Positions 27,551-37,037 of a DNA stretch of 64,000 bases are shown in pieces. Both the position numbers and the translations under genes were made by a program. The notes under the pieces were generated by a model. The model ran no database searches, was not told the origin of the DNA, and worked only from the letters and a program-made list of their open reading frames with translations. This DNA is from Anaerostipes sp. (GTDB taxonomy: Bacteria > Bacillota > Clostridia > Lachnospirales > Lachnospiraceae). Location of the stretch: the NCBI GenBank assembly GCA_028704435.1, contig JAQWFL010000006.1, positions 1 through 64,000 of the forward strand, written 5' to 3'. The first letter of the stretch is position 1; each line of letters starts with the position of its first letter.

Positions 27551-27581
27551 AGAAGAGAGATGAAGATCTCTCTTCTTTTTT
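27551..27581 (+). terminator. Intrinsic terminator after the Hpt gene
   Basis: A perfect 11-bp stem (27551-27561 with 27566-27576), loop GAAG, then six T. It lies only 12 bp before the next start codon. Confidence 0.87.
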
Positions 27582-27592
27582 AAAGGAGTATT

Positions 27593-28735
27593 ATGGAAGA
27601 TATGGTTACATTATGGGAGAAGATTCCCTTAGAGAAAGTAATAAAAGTTGTGATTAGCAATCCAAAGTCAAAGGAATTGCCATATGATAAGATTAACATT
27701 ATAGCAAAGTGTGATGGATATCAGGTGGAGCAGTATACGGCAAAGCAAGTATTCCATGAAAATATTGACAATAATAGATTAAAAGAATATATGGAAAATA
27801 GATTAGAGGATGGATATAGGCAATTCAATGTATGGGACGATGCATTTGAATATAGTATCCGTATTTCAAAAAAAGGAAAGATACTATTTAAAAGAAGTGC
27901 GTGTAAGCAGAAGGTGAAGGTACAAGAGAATCATAATCGTAAGAAGCAGTATTTGTTAGAAGAAGGAACCTTGATTGAACCCTTAATTGACATGGGCATT
28001 TTTACAAAAGAAGGAAAGATTGTGGTTTCTATGTATGATAAATACAAACAGATTAATAAGTTTATTGAAATTATCGACCAAAGTGTTAGCAAATCTGGAT
28101 TAGAAGAATTTCATATTATTGATTTTGGATGTGGAAAGTCATATTTAACATTTATTGTGTATTACTATTTTACAGAAATTAAAAAGAAAACAGTGCATAT
28201 GGTGGGTCTTGATCTAAAGGAAGATGTCATCGAAAAATGTAACCAGGCAGCGAAGAAGTATGGTTACGATAATTTGGAATTCCAGGTAGGAGATATTGAC
28301 GGGTACAAGACCAAGATGCAAGTGGACATGGTGATTTCTCTTCATGCATGTGATACGGCAACAGATTATGCACTGTATAATGCAATTAAATGGGATGCAA
28401 AGATGATTTTTTCAGTTCCATGCTGTCAGCATGAATTATGTGCCCAGATGGAAAGTGAAGCATATGGGATTCTTGGACGATATGGAATTATTAAAGAAAG
28501 ATGTGCGGCACTATTTACGGATTCCATTCGAGGAAACTTATTAGAAGCATGTGGATACAAGACTCAGTTGTTAGAATTTGTAGACTTGTCCCATACGCCG
28601 AAAAATATTTTAATTCGTGCATCAAAAGCGAATATTACAAAAAAACATAAACAGAAAATGATGCAGGAGGTGGAAAATCTATGTGAAGAATTTCATTTAG
28701 AACCAACCTTACTGCGATTGCTAAATGAGGATTGA
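27593..28735 (+). CDS. SAM-dependent methyltransferase (Methyltransf_32 type)
   Basis: 380 residues. The SAM-binding motif I reads IIDFGCGKSYLTF near residue 178, motif II GLDLKEDVIEKC near 206, followed by SLHACDTATDYAL near 247 and VPCCQHE near 268; this set is characteristic of the Methyltransf_32 family (METTL25/GSTCD relatives) whose bacterial substrates are unknown. The ~120-residue N-terminal part is not recognised. AAAGGAG precedes the ATG. Translation runs into the next gene's start region. Confidence 0.8.
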   Translation: MEDMVTLWEKIPLEKVIKVVISNPKSKELPYDKINIIAKCDGYQVEQYTAKQVFHENIDNNRLKEYMENRLEDGYRQFNVWDDAFEYSIRISKKGKILFKRSACKQKVKVQENHNRKKQYLLEEGTLIEPLIDMGIFTKEGKIVVSMYDKYKQINKFIEIIDQSVSKSGLEEFHIIDFGCGKSYLTFIVYYYFTEIKKKTVHMVGLDLKEDVIEKCNQAAKKYGYDNLEFQVGDIDGYKTKMQVDMVISLHACDTATDYALYNAIKWDAKMIFSVPCCQHELCAQMESEAYGILGRYGIIKERCAALFTDSIRGNLLEACGYKTQLLEFVDLSHTPKNILIRASKANITKKHKQKMMQEVENLCEEFHLEPTLLRLLNED

Positions 28736-28736
28736 G

Positions 28737-30245
28737 ATGAACGAGACAAATATTTTAAAAAGAATTGGGTACTACATGAACCCAGCTAGAATTGATAAAA
28801 AAATGGTAAAACTGTGGACTTTTTGGATTGTATTTCATGTGATTTTATTTATGATTCCCAAAAGTGTGACAGAGGGAAGTATTATAATACTTGTACCCCT
28901 TGCGGGACTTTTTGTGTATGCATTGGTAACAAAAGATGTGATGCAGAGTCTTCTTATGGGTACATTTTCTATGTATATCTTATGGTATAAGTTTGGTGTG
29001 ATTGGCGGCTTTTTTGGAGATTTAATGGTAAGCCTGAAAGATGAAGAAAATATCCAAATGTATATGTCGTTTTTCTTGTGTGGGGGGATTATCATTGCAT
29101 TAAAAAGAAGTGGAAGTACAAGAAGTTTCACTCAGTTTGTGATGGAGAAATTCGGACATAGTGAGAAGCTAATTTTGGCATCTTCTGGAATTTATGCAGG
29201 TCTTATGTCTGTGGATGATTATGTTTCTGCATTAACTGCAGGAGCGTCATTTTCACCACTGATTGATGCAGTAAAAAAACCAAGACTAGCTATGGCATTT
29301 GTAATTCGAACATTTAGTATCTGTATATCGGAAATGCTGCCATTTGGAGCTTGGGGTTATTTTGTTATTTTCCAGATTGCATCGGCAAAAAGTGTGTCAG
29401 GACGAGGAGAAGCAACGCAAATCTTTATGCAGTCAATACCGTTTATGTTCTATGCCATTGTGGCCTGTATTATTGCATTTTTATTTGCCATCGGTGTTTT
29501 TCCTAAGATTGGACCTATGAAAAAAGCATATGAGATGGCTCAGCGAGGAGAGCAGATGGGAGCCTTAACCGATGGTTCTGAGGATGAAGAAGAGGATTTT
29601 GATGAAGAGGATGAGAGAAAACAAAATGTAAGTGCATGGAATTTAATGATACCTATGATTGTGATTGTTGTAGCTTTAATTGCTACAGGACTTGACTGTT
29701 TCTTAGCTTTTGGAATTGCGACAATTGCTACAGGAGTGCTTTATGTACTACAAGGAATCTTTACCATTGGAGAATATGTACAGTGTATTGTAGATGGATT
29801 TGTAGATATGATGGATATGGTTATGATTTTGATGCTGGGCTATACTATGCAGGAAATAATGTATACTATGGGAATGGAAGCTTTCGTAAATACTGTTTGC
29901 AATGCAATTCCTATTGTTGCACTGCTTCCAGTGATTATATTTGTATTTTTTAGTTGTTCTGAATATTTGTATAGTTTAAATTATACCTTGTATCAAATTG
30001 CAATTCCCGTTTTGATGGTAGTTCTTCCAAAGGTAGGTGCCAATGTACCCCTTTGTCTTGGAGCATTGATTTCAGCAGGACTCTTCGGTGCCAATGCCTG
30101 TGTTGTTTCGGATTTGGGTATTATTTCTGCAAGAGCATGTCGGGTAAAGGTATATGAGCAGTATACAACATCACAGCCATATTTTATTATTGCAGCAGTG
30201 ATTACGGCGGTGTTATATCTTGTGGCAGGTATTATGTTGTCGTAA
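28737..30245 (+). CDS. Na+/H+ antiporter, NhaC-like family
   Basis: Membrane antiporter of about 502 residues with eleven or more hydrophobic segments. The ATG at 28737, immediately after the upstream stop with GAGGA 6 nt before it, is preferred over the overlapping ATG at 28725. A long acidic cytoplasmic loop near residues 280-295 is mostly Asp and Glu. SVDDYVSALTAG and SEMLPFGAWGYF fit NhaC-type transporters; a dicarboxylate or malate/lactate antiporter is the alternative. Translationally coupled to the methyltransferase. Confidence 0.78.
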   Translation: MNETNILKRIGYYMNPARIDKKMVKLWTFWIVFHVILFMIPKSVTEGSIIILVPLAGLFVYALVTKDVMQSLLMGTFSMYILWYKFGVIGGFFGDLMVSLKDEENIQMYMSFFLCGGIIIALKRSGSTRSFTQFVMEKFGHSEKLILASSGIYAGLMSVDDYVSALTAGASFSPLIDAVKKPRLAMAFVIRTFSICISEMLPFGAWGYFVIFQIASAKSVSGRGEATQIFMQSIPFMFYAIVACIIAFLFAIGVFPKIGPMKKAYEMAQRGEQMGALTDGSEDEEEDFDEEDERKQNVSAWNLMIPMIVIVVALIATGLDCFLAFGIATIATGVLYVLQGIFTIGEYVQCIVDGFVDMMDMVMILMLGYTMQEIMYTMGMEAFVNTVCNAIPIVALLPVIIFVFFSCSEYLYSLNYTLYQIAIPVLMVVLPKVGANVPLCLGALISAGLFGANACVVSDLGIISARACRVKVYEQYTTSQPYFIIAAVITAVLYLVAGIMLS

Positions 30246-30281
30246 AGATATAAGAGGAAAATAATATAAAAACACAACATG

Positions 30282-30310
30282 TTGACATCGAGATGAAATG
30301 GAAGTACAAT
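30282..30310 (+). promoter_or_regulatory. Promoter of nrdDG with overlapping palindrome
   Basis: TTGACA (30282-30287), 17 bp, TACAAT (30305-30310). The palindrome CAACATGTTG (30275-30284) overlaps the -35 and could be an operator; it is not a clear NrdR box. Confidence 0.68.
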
Positions 30311-30377
30311 ATATAGACCATGACAGAAATAGCTTATGGCTAAAACTTATATATTTAGAGTGTAAGGAGAGATGACA

Positions 30378-32564
30378 ATGAAAGTAATTAAGAGAAATGG
30401 AGAGGAAGTTTTATTTGATGTAGGCAAGATTGTCAATGCAATTAAAGCTGCCAACAATGAAGTAGAGCCAATTTATAGTTTGAATGAATATCAGATTAAA
30501 GCAGTTGCCGATTCTATTTATAAAAAGATTGAGAATATTCCATATATAGCACATGTAGAGGATATTCAGGATATGGTGGAAACTGGGATTATGGAGATGC
30601 GAGGATATGAAGTTGCACAAAAGTATGTTCGTTATCGTTATAAGAGAGAACTAAAAAGAAAGTCTAATACAACGGACAATGGAATTTTATCTTTGATTGA
30701 GCAGTTGAATGAAGATATTAAACAGGAGAATTCTAACAAGAATCCAGAGATTAACTCCACACAAAGAGATTATATGGCAGGAGAGGTCAGCAAGGATTTA
30801 ACAAGACGTATTTTACTTCCAGAGGAAATTACAAAGGCACATGAGGAGGGAATTATTCATTTTCATGATGCAGATTATTTTGCTCAAAAGGAACATAACT
30901 GTGACTTGATTAATCTTGAAGATATGCTACAAAATGGAACAGTGATTAGTGATACTTTAATCGAAAAGCCACATAGCTTTTTTACTGCATGTAATGTTAC
31001 GACTCAGATTGTTGCACAAGTTGCAAGTAATCAATATGGAGGACAGACATTTACTCTTTCCCATCTTGCACCATTTGTTGATATTAGTAGAAAAAAACTT
31101 CATCACACAATTATAGAAGAGAGAACAGCGTGTGGAGAATCCTTAGATGATGAGATTATAAAAAAACTTGTGGAGAAGCGTTTAAAAACAGAAATTAAAA
31201 ATGGAATCCAAACAATCCAGTATCAATTGATTACCCTTATGACATGTAATGGACAGGCACCATTTGTTACTATGTTCATGTATTTAGATGAAGTGGAAGA
31301 TGGGCAGACAAGGGATGACCTTGCTATGATTATTGAAGAAGTATTAGTTCAACGTATGCAGGGAGTTAAGAATGAAAAGGGAATCTGGATTACACCAGCG
31401 TTTCCAAAGCTTGTATATGCACTGGATGATGATAATGTAAACGAAGATTCCAAGTACTGGTATTTGACAGAACTTGCGGCTAAGTGTACAGCAAAGAGAA
31501 TGGTTCCAGACTATATTTCTGCAAAGGTTATGAGAGAACTTAAAAATGGAGATGTGTATCCTTGTATGGGATGCCGTTCATTCCCAACATCAGAAGATAG
31601 CCAGAGAAATCCAGATGGAAGCCGTAAGTATTATGGAAGATTTAATCAGGGTGTTGTTACCATTAACTTAGTTGATGTTGCTTGTTCTTCTAAAGGAGAC
31701 ATGGAGAAGTTCTGGGAAATTTATGAAGAACGACTAGAACTTTGTCACAGAGCTTTAAGATGTCGTCATGAGAGACTTCTTGGGACAAGATCTGATGTAG
31801 CACCAATTCTTTGGCAGCATGGAGCTCTTGCAAGATTGAAAAAGGGAGAGAAGATTGACAAGCTGTTATTTGATGGATATTCAACCATCTCTCTTGGATA
31901 TGCAGGACTTTATGAGATGTGTGTTTGTATGACAGGAAAAAGCCATACAACACCAGAAGGCAGAAAGTTTGCCGTTGAGGTAATGGAGAAATTAAATGAT
32001 AAATGTGCCCAATGGAAAGAGGAAGAGAATATTAGCTATTCTGTATATGGAACTCCAATGGAATCCACAACTTATAAATTTGCAAAATGCCTTCAAAAGA
32101 GATTTGGAATGATTCCTGGTGTGACAGATAAAAACTATATTACAAATAGTTATCACGTTCATGTAACAGAGAAAATTGATGCATTTAGTAAGTTAAAATT
32201 TGAGTCAGAATTCCAAAAACTTTCTCCAGGTGGAGCAATCAGTTATGTGGAAGTTCCAAACTTACAAAACAATACAGAAGCAGTTTTACAGGTAATGAAA
32301 TTTATTTACAATAATATTGTATATGCTGAACTTAATACAAAGAGTGATTATTGTGAAGATTGTGGATATGATGGAGAAATTAAGATTATTTCCGATGATG
32401 AAGGAAAATTAATCTGGGAATGCCCAAACTGTGGAAATCGAAATCAGGATAATCTTTTTGTAGCAAGAAGAACCTGTGGATATATTGGAACCCAGTTCTG
32501 GAATCAAGGAAGAACTCAGGAAATTAAAGAGAGAGTTCTTCATCTATCAACGGAAACTCTCTAG
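30378..32564 (+). CDS. nrdD: Anaerobic ribonucleoside-triphosphate reductase
   Basis: Glycyl-radical enzyme reducing NTPs to dNTPs under anoxia. The ATG at 30378 (MKVIKRNGEEV) suits AGGAG at 30365-30369; the upstream ATG at 30372 is too close. The 728 residues have an N-terminal ATP-cone domain (about 1-95), the catalytic barrel, a C-terminal zinc site YCEDCGY...WECPNCGNR near 655-690, and the radical glycine in RRTCGYIG near 701. Followed by its activase nrdG after 24 bp. No aerobic class I or II enzyme is in the window. Confidence 0.96.
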   Translation: MKVIKRNGEEVLFDVGKIVNAIKAANNEVEPIYSLNEYQIKAVADSIYKKIENIPYIAHVEDIQDMVETGIMEMRGYEVAQKYVRYRYKRELKRKSNTTDNGILSLIEQLNEDIKQENSNKNPEINSTQRDYMAGEVSKDLTRRILLPEEITKAHEEGIIHFHDADYFAQKEHNCDLINLEDMLQNGTVISDTLIEKPHSFFTACNVTTQIVAQVASNQYGGQTFTLSHLAPFVDISRKKLHHTIIEERTACGESLDDEIIKKLVEKRLKTEIKNGIQTIQYQLITLMTCNGQAPFVTMFMYLDEVEDGQTRDDLAMIIEEVLVQRMQGVKNEKGIWITPAFPKLVYALDDDNVNEDSKYWYLTELAAKCTAKRMVPDYISAKVMRELKNGDVYPCMGCRSFPTSEDSQRNPDGSRKYYGRFNQGVVTINLVDVACSSKGDMEKFWEIYEERLELCHRALRCRHERLLGTRSDVAPILWQHGALARLKKGEKIDKLLFDGYSTISLGYAGLYEMCVCMTGKSHTTPEGRKFAVEVMEKLNDKCAQWKEEENISYSVYGTPMESTTYKFAKCLQKRFGMIPGVTDKNYITNSYHVHVTEKIDAFSKLKFESEFQKLSPGGAISYVEVPNLQNNTEAVLQVMKFIYNNIVYAELNTKSDYCEDCGYDGEIKIISDDEGKLIWECPNCGNRNQDNLFVARRTCGYIGTQFWNQGRTQEIKERVLHLSTETL

Positions 32565-32588
32565 AGGTACATGATAAGGAGGAATCTT

Positions 32589-33116
32589 ATGCATGTAGGA
32601 CAAATATTAAAAGCGGATTGTGCCAATGGTACTGGGATTCGCCTCAGTGTTTTTGTATCAGGCTGTACCAACCAGTGTAAAGGATGTTTTCAGAAAGAAA
32701 CATGGGATTTTGAATATGGAAAACTTTACGATGAAGAGATGGAGAACTTTATTGTGGAGGAATTGGAAAAGCCATTTTATGATGGCATTACTATATTAGG
32801 TGGAGAGCCATTTGAGATGAGCAACCAAAAGGAATTGGTGAAACTGATTTCCAAAATTAAAAAGATACTTCCTGAAAAAAATATCTGGATGTTTACTGGA
32901 TTTACTTATGAGAAGGATTTAACTAAGGGTGGATGCAGGCACTGGGAAGTTACGGATCATATTTTGGATCAGATTGATATTTTGGTAGATGGGCGTTATG
33001 AAGAAGAGCAGAAAAATATACGACTTAATTTTAGAGGATCTGAGAATCAGCGTATTATTGATATGAAAAAGACAAGAGAAGGTGGAGAAACAGTTCTTTC
33101 CCCATTAAACAACTAG
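32589..33116 (+). CDS. nrdG: Anaerobic ribonucleotide reductase activating protein
   Basis: Radical-SAM activase that places the glycyl radical on NrdD. The ATG at 32589 behind AAGGAGG gives 175 residues. The iron-sulfur motif is Cys-x3-Cys-x2-Cys in SGCTNQCKGCF near residue 25-35, followed by GGEPFE, the SAM-binding motif, near 71. Coupled to nrdD in one operon. Confidence 0.95.
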   Translation: MHVGQILKADCANGTGIRLSVFVSGCTNQCKGCFQKETWDFEYGKLYDEEMENFIVEELEKPFYDGITILGGEPFEMSNQKELVKLISKIKKILPEKNIWMFTGFTYEKDLTKGGCRHWEVTDHILDQIDILVDGRYEEEQKNIRLNFRGSENQRIIDMKKTREGGETVLSPLNN

Positions 33117-33181
33117 AAAAAGTAAAAATAATTATATTTTTTAAAGAATCTTTATAAATTTAAAAGAATTTCATCACAATT

Positions 33182-33330
33182 TAGACACAAAAAGGAGTTA
33201 TATTATATACATAGCAAGGAAACAAGCTATGAATGTTATAAACCCCTTATAACAAAAAACTTTTTCAATTTTCTCAAGCCAGGCAGGCCGTGAAAGCGAT
33301 TTGCCTGGCCCTTCTCATTTTATCAAATAA
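33182..33330 (+). other. nrdG-glucokinase intergenic region with three hairpins (candidate small RNA or attenuator)
   Basis: This ~300-bp gap holds no gene. A weak promoter TAGACA-16-TATATA (33182-33209) is followed by stems ATAGC/GCTAT (33211-33230), GTTATAA/TTATAAC (33235-33253) and GCCAGGCA/TGCCTGGC (33278-33309). The last is GC-rich but followed by only a loose T-rich tract (CCTTCTCATTTTA). It may be the nrdG terminator, a leader, or a short RNA. Confidence 0.4.
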
Positions 33331-33418
33331 AATCCCTAAATTAGTAGAAAGTGTTTATCTATGGCAGTATAATAGGAAATAGTATAGTTGCGCGAAATAA
33401 AGCAAAAAGGAGATGTCT

Positions 33419-34357
33419 ATGAGATATGCATATGGAGTTGATGTAGGTGGCACAAGCATTAAGATTGGTTTTTTTACAGAGGATGGGAAGTTAGAATTAT
33501 CATGGGAAGTTCCCACTAGAATTGAGAATGACGGAGAATCAATTGTTGGTGATATTATGACATCCATTGAAAATCATTTGTCAAAAGAGAAAAGGGTAAG
33601 AGATGATATTGTTGGAATTGGTGTAGGTCTTCCAGGACCTATTGAAAATAAAGCAATTGTTAATGGCTGTGTAAATCTTGGCTGGGGACGAAAGAATATT
33701 AAAAAAGAAATGGAAGAACTTTCTACATTTAAGGTGTATGTGGAAAATGATGCGAATATAGCGGCCTTGGGTGAAGTATGGCAAGGCGGTGGAAAAGGAT
33801 ATAAGAATTCTATTATGGTAACCCTTGGAACTGGGGTTGGTGGAGGAATTATTATAGATGGAAAAATATATGGTGGATCTGTAGGAGCAGCGGGAGAGAT
33901 AGGACATATGCCAGTGAATGATAAGGAGACTGAAGTCTGTGGATGTGGAAAGAAAGGCTGTTTGGAACAATATGTATCAGCAAATGGAATTCTTCGAATG
34001 GCGAAAAAGTATTTAGAGGAACATCCAGAAGAAAAAACAAAATTATTACAAGAAGAATTGTCCACAAAAACTATTTTTGATGAAGCAAAGGCAGGAGATA
34101 AGGTTGCGTTACTTCAGATAGAAGAAGCCGGAAGAAGGATTGGGAAAGCATTAGCTACTGTAACGTGTGTTTTGAATCCAGAGGTTGTTATTATCGGTGG
34201 CGGAGTATCAAAGGCGGGACAGGTTTTAACAGATGTTATTGAAAAGTATTATAAACATTATGCTTTTCATGCATCAAAAGATATACCAATCTGTCTTGCA
34301 CTGTTAGATAACAAAGCAGGAATGTATGGAGCAGCAAAACTAGTTTTTGATGCATAG
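33419..34357 (+). CDS. glcK: ROK-family glucokinase
   Basis: Phosphorylates glucose with ATP. The ATG at 33419 is preferred over 33413 because AAGGAG lies 8 nt before it; 312 residues. The phosphate motif AYGVDVGGTSIKIGFF is at the N-terminus, VENDANIAALGE near 107 holds the catalytic aspartate, and the ROK zinc motif GCGKKGCLEQYVSA lies near 177. No DNA-binding N-terminal domain, so it is an enzyme rather than a ROK repressor. TATAAT at 33368-33373 is a likely -10. Confidence 0.92.
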   Translation: MRYAYGVDVGGTSIKIGFFTEDGKLELSWEVPTRIENDGESIVGDIMTSIENHLSKEKRVRDDIVGIGVGLPGPIENKAIVNGCVNLGWGRKNIKKEMEELSTFKVYVENDANIAALGEVWQGGGKGYKNSIMVTLGTGVGGGIIIDGKIYGGSVGAAGEIGHMPVNDKETEVCGCGKKGCLEQYVSANGILRMAKKYLEEHPEEKTKLLQEELSTKTIFDEAKAGDKVALLQIEEAGRRIGKALATVTCVLNPEVVIIGGGVSKAGQVLTDVIEKYYKHYAFHASKDIPICLALLDNKAGMYGAAKLVFDA

Positions 34358-34406
34358 AATGACCTAAAATGGATACAACTAAACAAAACACCTATGGAGG
34401 ACTATT

Positions 34407-35696
34407 TTGAAAATTGAAAAGCAATTAAGAAAGTACATTATGCCAAATGTATTTGCTATGTTAGGAACCTCCTGTTATATTCTGGCAGATACTTTTTTTA
34501 TATCTGTAGCTCAGGGGGCAGATGGGATTACGGCATTGAATTTGATTCTTCCTATCTATGGTCTAATCTTTGCGGTGGGAGCCATGATTGGAGTAGGGGC
34601 TGCAACTCGGTATGCACTGCAAAAGGCACTAGATAAAAAAGACAGCAATCTTTTTTTCTCCAATGCCATTATATGGGATTTGATTGTAAGTTTGATTTTT
34701 GTGGGACTTGGAATCTTTTGTCCAGACTTGGTTTTAAAAGCAATGGGTGCAGATGCAAGAATATTAGAAATCGGAACAATTTACTTAAGAATTGCACTGT
34801 GCTTTGCACCATGTTTTATGTTAAACTTTGTATTTACATCTTTTGTTAGAAATGATGGTTCCCCAAAAACTGCAATGGCAGCAACGCTCTTATCCAGTTT
34901 GTTTAATATACTATTTGATTATGTCTTAATGTTTCCGCTGAAACTGGGAATGACAGGGGCAGCCCTTGCAACGGGATTATCTCCAATCTTAAGTATGGCA
35001 ATTTGCCTGACCCACTATTTATCAAAGCGTAATACAATTAAATTTCGTATGATGATACCATCTATTAGGATTCTCCTTGATTCTTGCAAGCTAGGAATTG
35101 TAGCATTTGTTGGGGAATTGGCAAGCGGAATTACAACTTTAGCGTTTAATTATATTTTGCTAGGGCTGGCAGGGAATATTGCAGTTGCAGCTTATGGTGT
35201 AATTGCGAATCTTGCTTTAGTAGGAACTGCAATTTTTAATGGAGTGTCCCAGGGACTTCAACCATTAGCCAGTGAGGCTTATGGTCGCCGAGATAACGTA
35301 GCACAGGAGAGAATCTATAAGCATTCATTGCTCATTGGATTTATTTTGGCGGTGATTTTGGTTGTTATTGTGTGGTTCCAGGCAGAAAATTGTGTGAAGA
35401 TTTTTAATAGTGAGAATTCAAAAGTGATGAGAGAGTATGGAGTTTTTGGAATACGAATTTACTTTTTCGGATTTTTCTTGGCATCGGTAAATATTATTCG
35501 AGCAGGATTTTTAAGTGCTACAGGCTGTGCATCTAAATCTGCAATGATTGCAGTAATGCGAGGAATTGTGGTGATTGTACTTTTTGCATTTTTATTTTCA
35601 AGATTTTTTGGAATGACTGGAGTGTGGATAGCATATCCTGCAACGGAATTTTTTACACTGCTTGTTACCACTAGAAAGCCAAAACTTGACAAGTAA
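34407..35696 (+). CDS. MATE family efflux transporter
   Basis: Multidrug/Na+ or H+ antiporter of the MatE fold with about twelve membrane segments. Translation starts at TTG (34407) behind GGAGG with 6-nt spacing; 429 residues. FVRNDGSPKTAMAATLLSSL near 140-160 is the conserved mid-protein motif found in MATE pumps. It follows glucokinase by 49 bp without a visible terminator, so it may be cotranscribed. Substrate unknown. Confidence 0.88.
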   Translation: MKIEKQLRKYIMPNVFAMLGTSCYILADTFFISVAQGADGITALNLILPIYGLIFAVGAMIGVGAATRYALQKALDKKDSNLFFSNAIIWDLIVSLIFVGLGIFCPDLVLKAMGADARILEIGTIYLRIALCFAPCFMLNFVFTSFVRNDGSPKTAMAATLLSSLFNILFDYVLMFPLKLGMTGAALATGLSPILSMAICLTHYLSKRNTIKFRMMIPSIRILLDSCKLGIVAFVGELASGITTLAFNYILLGLAGNIAVAAYGVIANLALVGTAIFNGVSQGLQPLASEAYGRRDNVAQERIYKHSLLIGFILAVILVVIVWFQAENCVKIFNSENSKVMREYGVFGIRIYFFGFFLASVNIIRAGFLSATGCASKSAMIAVMRGIVVIVLFAFLFSRFFGMTGVWIAYPATEFFTLLVTTRKPKLDK

Positions 35697-35768
35697 TTAT
35701 TTTTTAAATATACTCATATTCAGGGAATGAATGTCTCCCTTAGATATATATCTTAAACCGCTTATGAT

Positions 35769-35817
35769 AGCTGATGACTTCTGCATTTATTTTACGCAGA
35801 AGTTGTGAGCTTTTTTT
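35769..35817 (+). terminator. Intrinsic terminator after the MATE gene
   Basis: AGCT...AGCT outer and ACTTCTGC (35777-35784)/GCAGAAGT (35796-35803) inner stem, then seven T. It ends 25 bp before the next start codon. Confidence 0.82.
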
Positions 35818-35841
35818 ATTGAGAGAAAAGAGGATAAAAAT

Positions 35842-37020
35842 ATGTTAATTAGTATTGCACTTATGATGATGTTTGGGATGATGCTTGGGTGGATCTGTAA
35901 GAAAATAAGATTTCCAAGTCTCTTTGGTATGATTATTACAGGCATAATTCTTGGGCCATATATTTTAAATTTTATTGACCCATCTATTTTGAATGTTTCA
36001 TCAGAACTTCGAAGAATAGCATTGATTATTATTTTGATACGAGCAGGATTATCTCTTGACATAGTCGATTTAAAAAAGGTAGGAAGGCCAGCTGTCCTTA
36101 TGTGCTTTGTACCCGCGTGTTTTGAGATGGCAGGGATGGTACTTCTTGCACCGTTATTGCTGGGAATATCAAGGATAGATGCTGCGATTTTAGGGGCTGT
36201 TGTGGCGGCTGTATCTCCAGCTGTGATTGTGCCCAAAATGCTAAAACTTATGGGTGAAGAATACGGAACTAACCAGTCAATTCCTCAGCTTATTTTAGCG
36301 GGAGCATCGGTAGATGATGTGTTCGTCATTGTTATGTTTTCTACGTTTACAGGATTAGCCAAGGGAAATCAGATTTCAGTGAGCAATTTTGTGAATATTC
36401 CTGTTTCTATTGTGGTGGGAATCTTCATAGGTTTTTGCACTGGATTTGTTTTAGCTCGTTATTTTGAAAAAGTTCATATGAGAGATACTGCCAAAGTGAT
36501 TATTTTATTATCAATTTCATTTTTTATGGTTACCTTTGAAGATGTGTATGGGAAAATTATACCATTTGCGTCTTTAATTGCTGTTATGTGTATGGGAATA
36601 TCGTTGCAGAGAAATCGTGAAGTTGTGGCCATAAGATTGTCTCTTAAGTTTAATAAATTGTGGGTTATGGCTGAAATTATGTTGTTTGTTCTTGTGGGAG
36701 CTACAGTAGATTTAAATAATGTAAGGGGAGCAGGTGTCTCAGCGGTTATTTTACTTTTATTAGTTTTAATCTTTAGAATGGTAGGAGTAATGGTCTGTCT
36801 CATTGGAACAAAATTAAACGGGAAAGAGAGATTATTCTGTATGCTTGCGTATACACCCAAAGCAACGGTGCAGGCTGCAATTGGTGGATTGCCACTTGCC
36901 ATGGGGCTTTCTTGTGGTAATATAGTATTAACAGTGTCAGTTCTTGCAATTTTAATTACAGCACCACTTGGTGCATTTGTTATAGACTTGACATACAAAA
37001 GGTTGCTGCAACATACATAA
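35842..37020 (+). CDS. Cation/proton antiporter (CPA family)
   Basis: Membrane protein of 392 residues with about twelve hydrophobic segments, matching Na+/H+ exchanger-domain proteins. The transport-site motif appears as LAGASVDDVFVIVMF near 152-166, with paired aspartates as in electrogenic CPA transporters, and RAGLSLDI lies near 70. It starts behind AAAAGAGG and is followed after 17 bp by a response regulator, so antiporter, regulator and kinase form one operon. Ion specificity is not evident. Confidence 0.85.
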   Translation: MLISIALMMMFGMMLGWICKKIRFPSLFGMIITGIILGPYILNFIDPSILNVSSELRRIALIIILIRAGLSLDIVDLKKVGRPAVLMCFVPACFEMAGMVLLAPLLLGISRIDAAILGAVVAAVSPAVIVPKMLKLMGEEYGTNQSIPQLILAGASVDDVFVIVMFSTFTGLAKGNQISVSNFVNIPVSIVVGIFIGFCTGFVLARYFEKVHMRDTAKVIILLSISFFMVTFEDVYGKIIPFASLIAVMCMGISLQRNREVVAIRLSLKFNKLWVMAEIMLFVLVGATVDLNNVRGAGVSAVILLLLVLIFRMVGVMVCLIGTKLNGKERLFCMLAYTPKATVQAAIGGLPLAMGLSCGNIVLTVSVLAILITAPLGAFVIDLTYKRLLQHT

Positions 37021-37037
37021 AGAAAAGGATACAAGAT

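Noticed and set aside
33574-34065. Minus-strand ORF of 163 codons opposite glucokinase
   Set aside because: Opposite a well-conserved ROK kinase and low-complexity (Pro/Ser/Ile-rich), a frame shadow.
36474-37034. Minus-strand ORF of 186 codons opposite the CPA antiporter
   Set aside because: Shadow of a membrane-protein gene; no ribosome-binding site and no domain.
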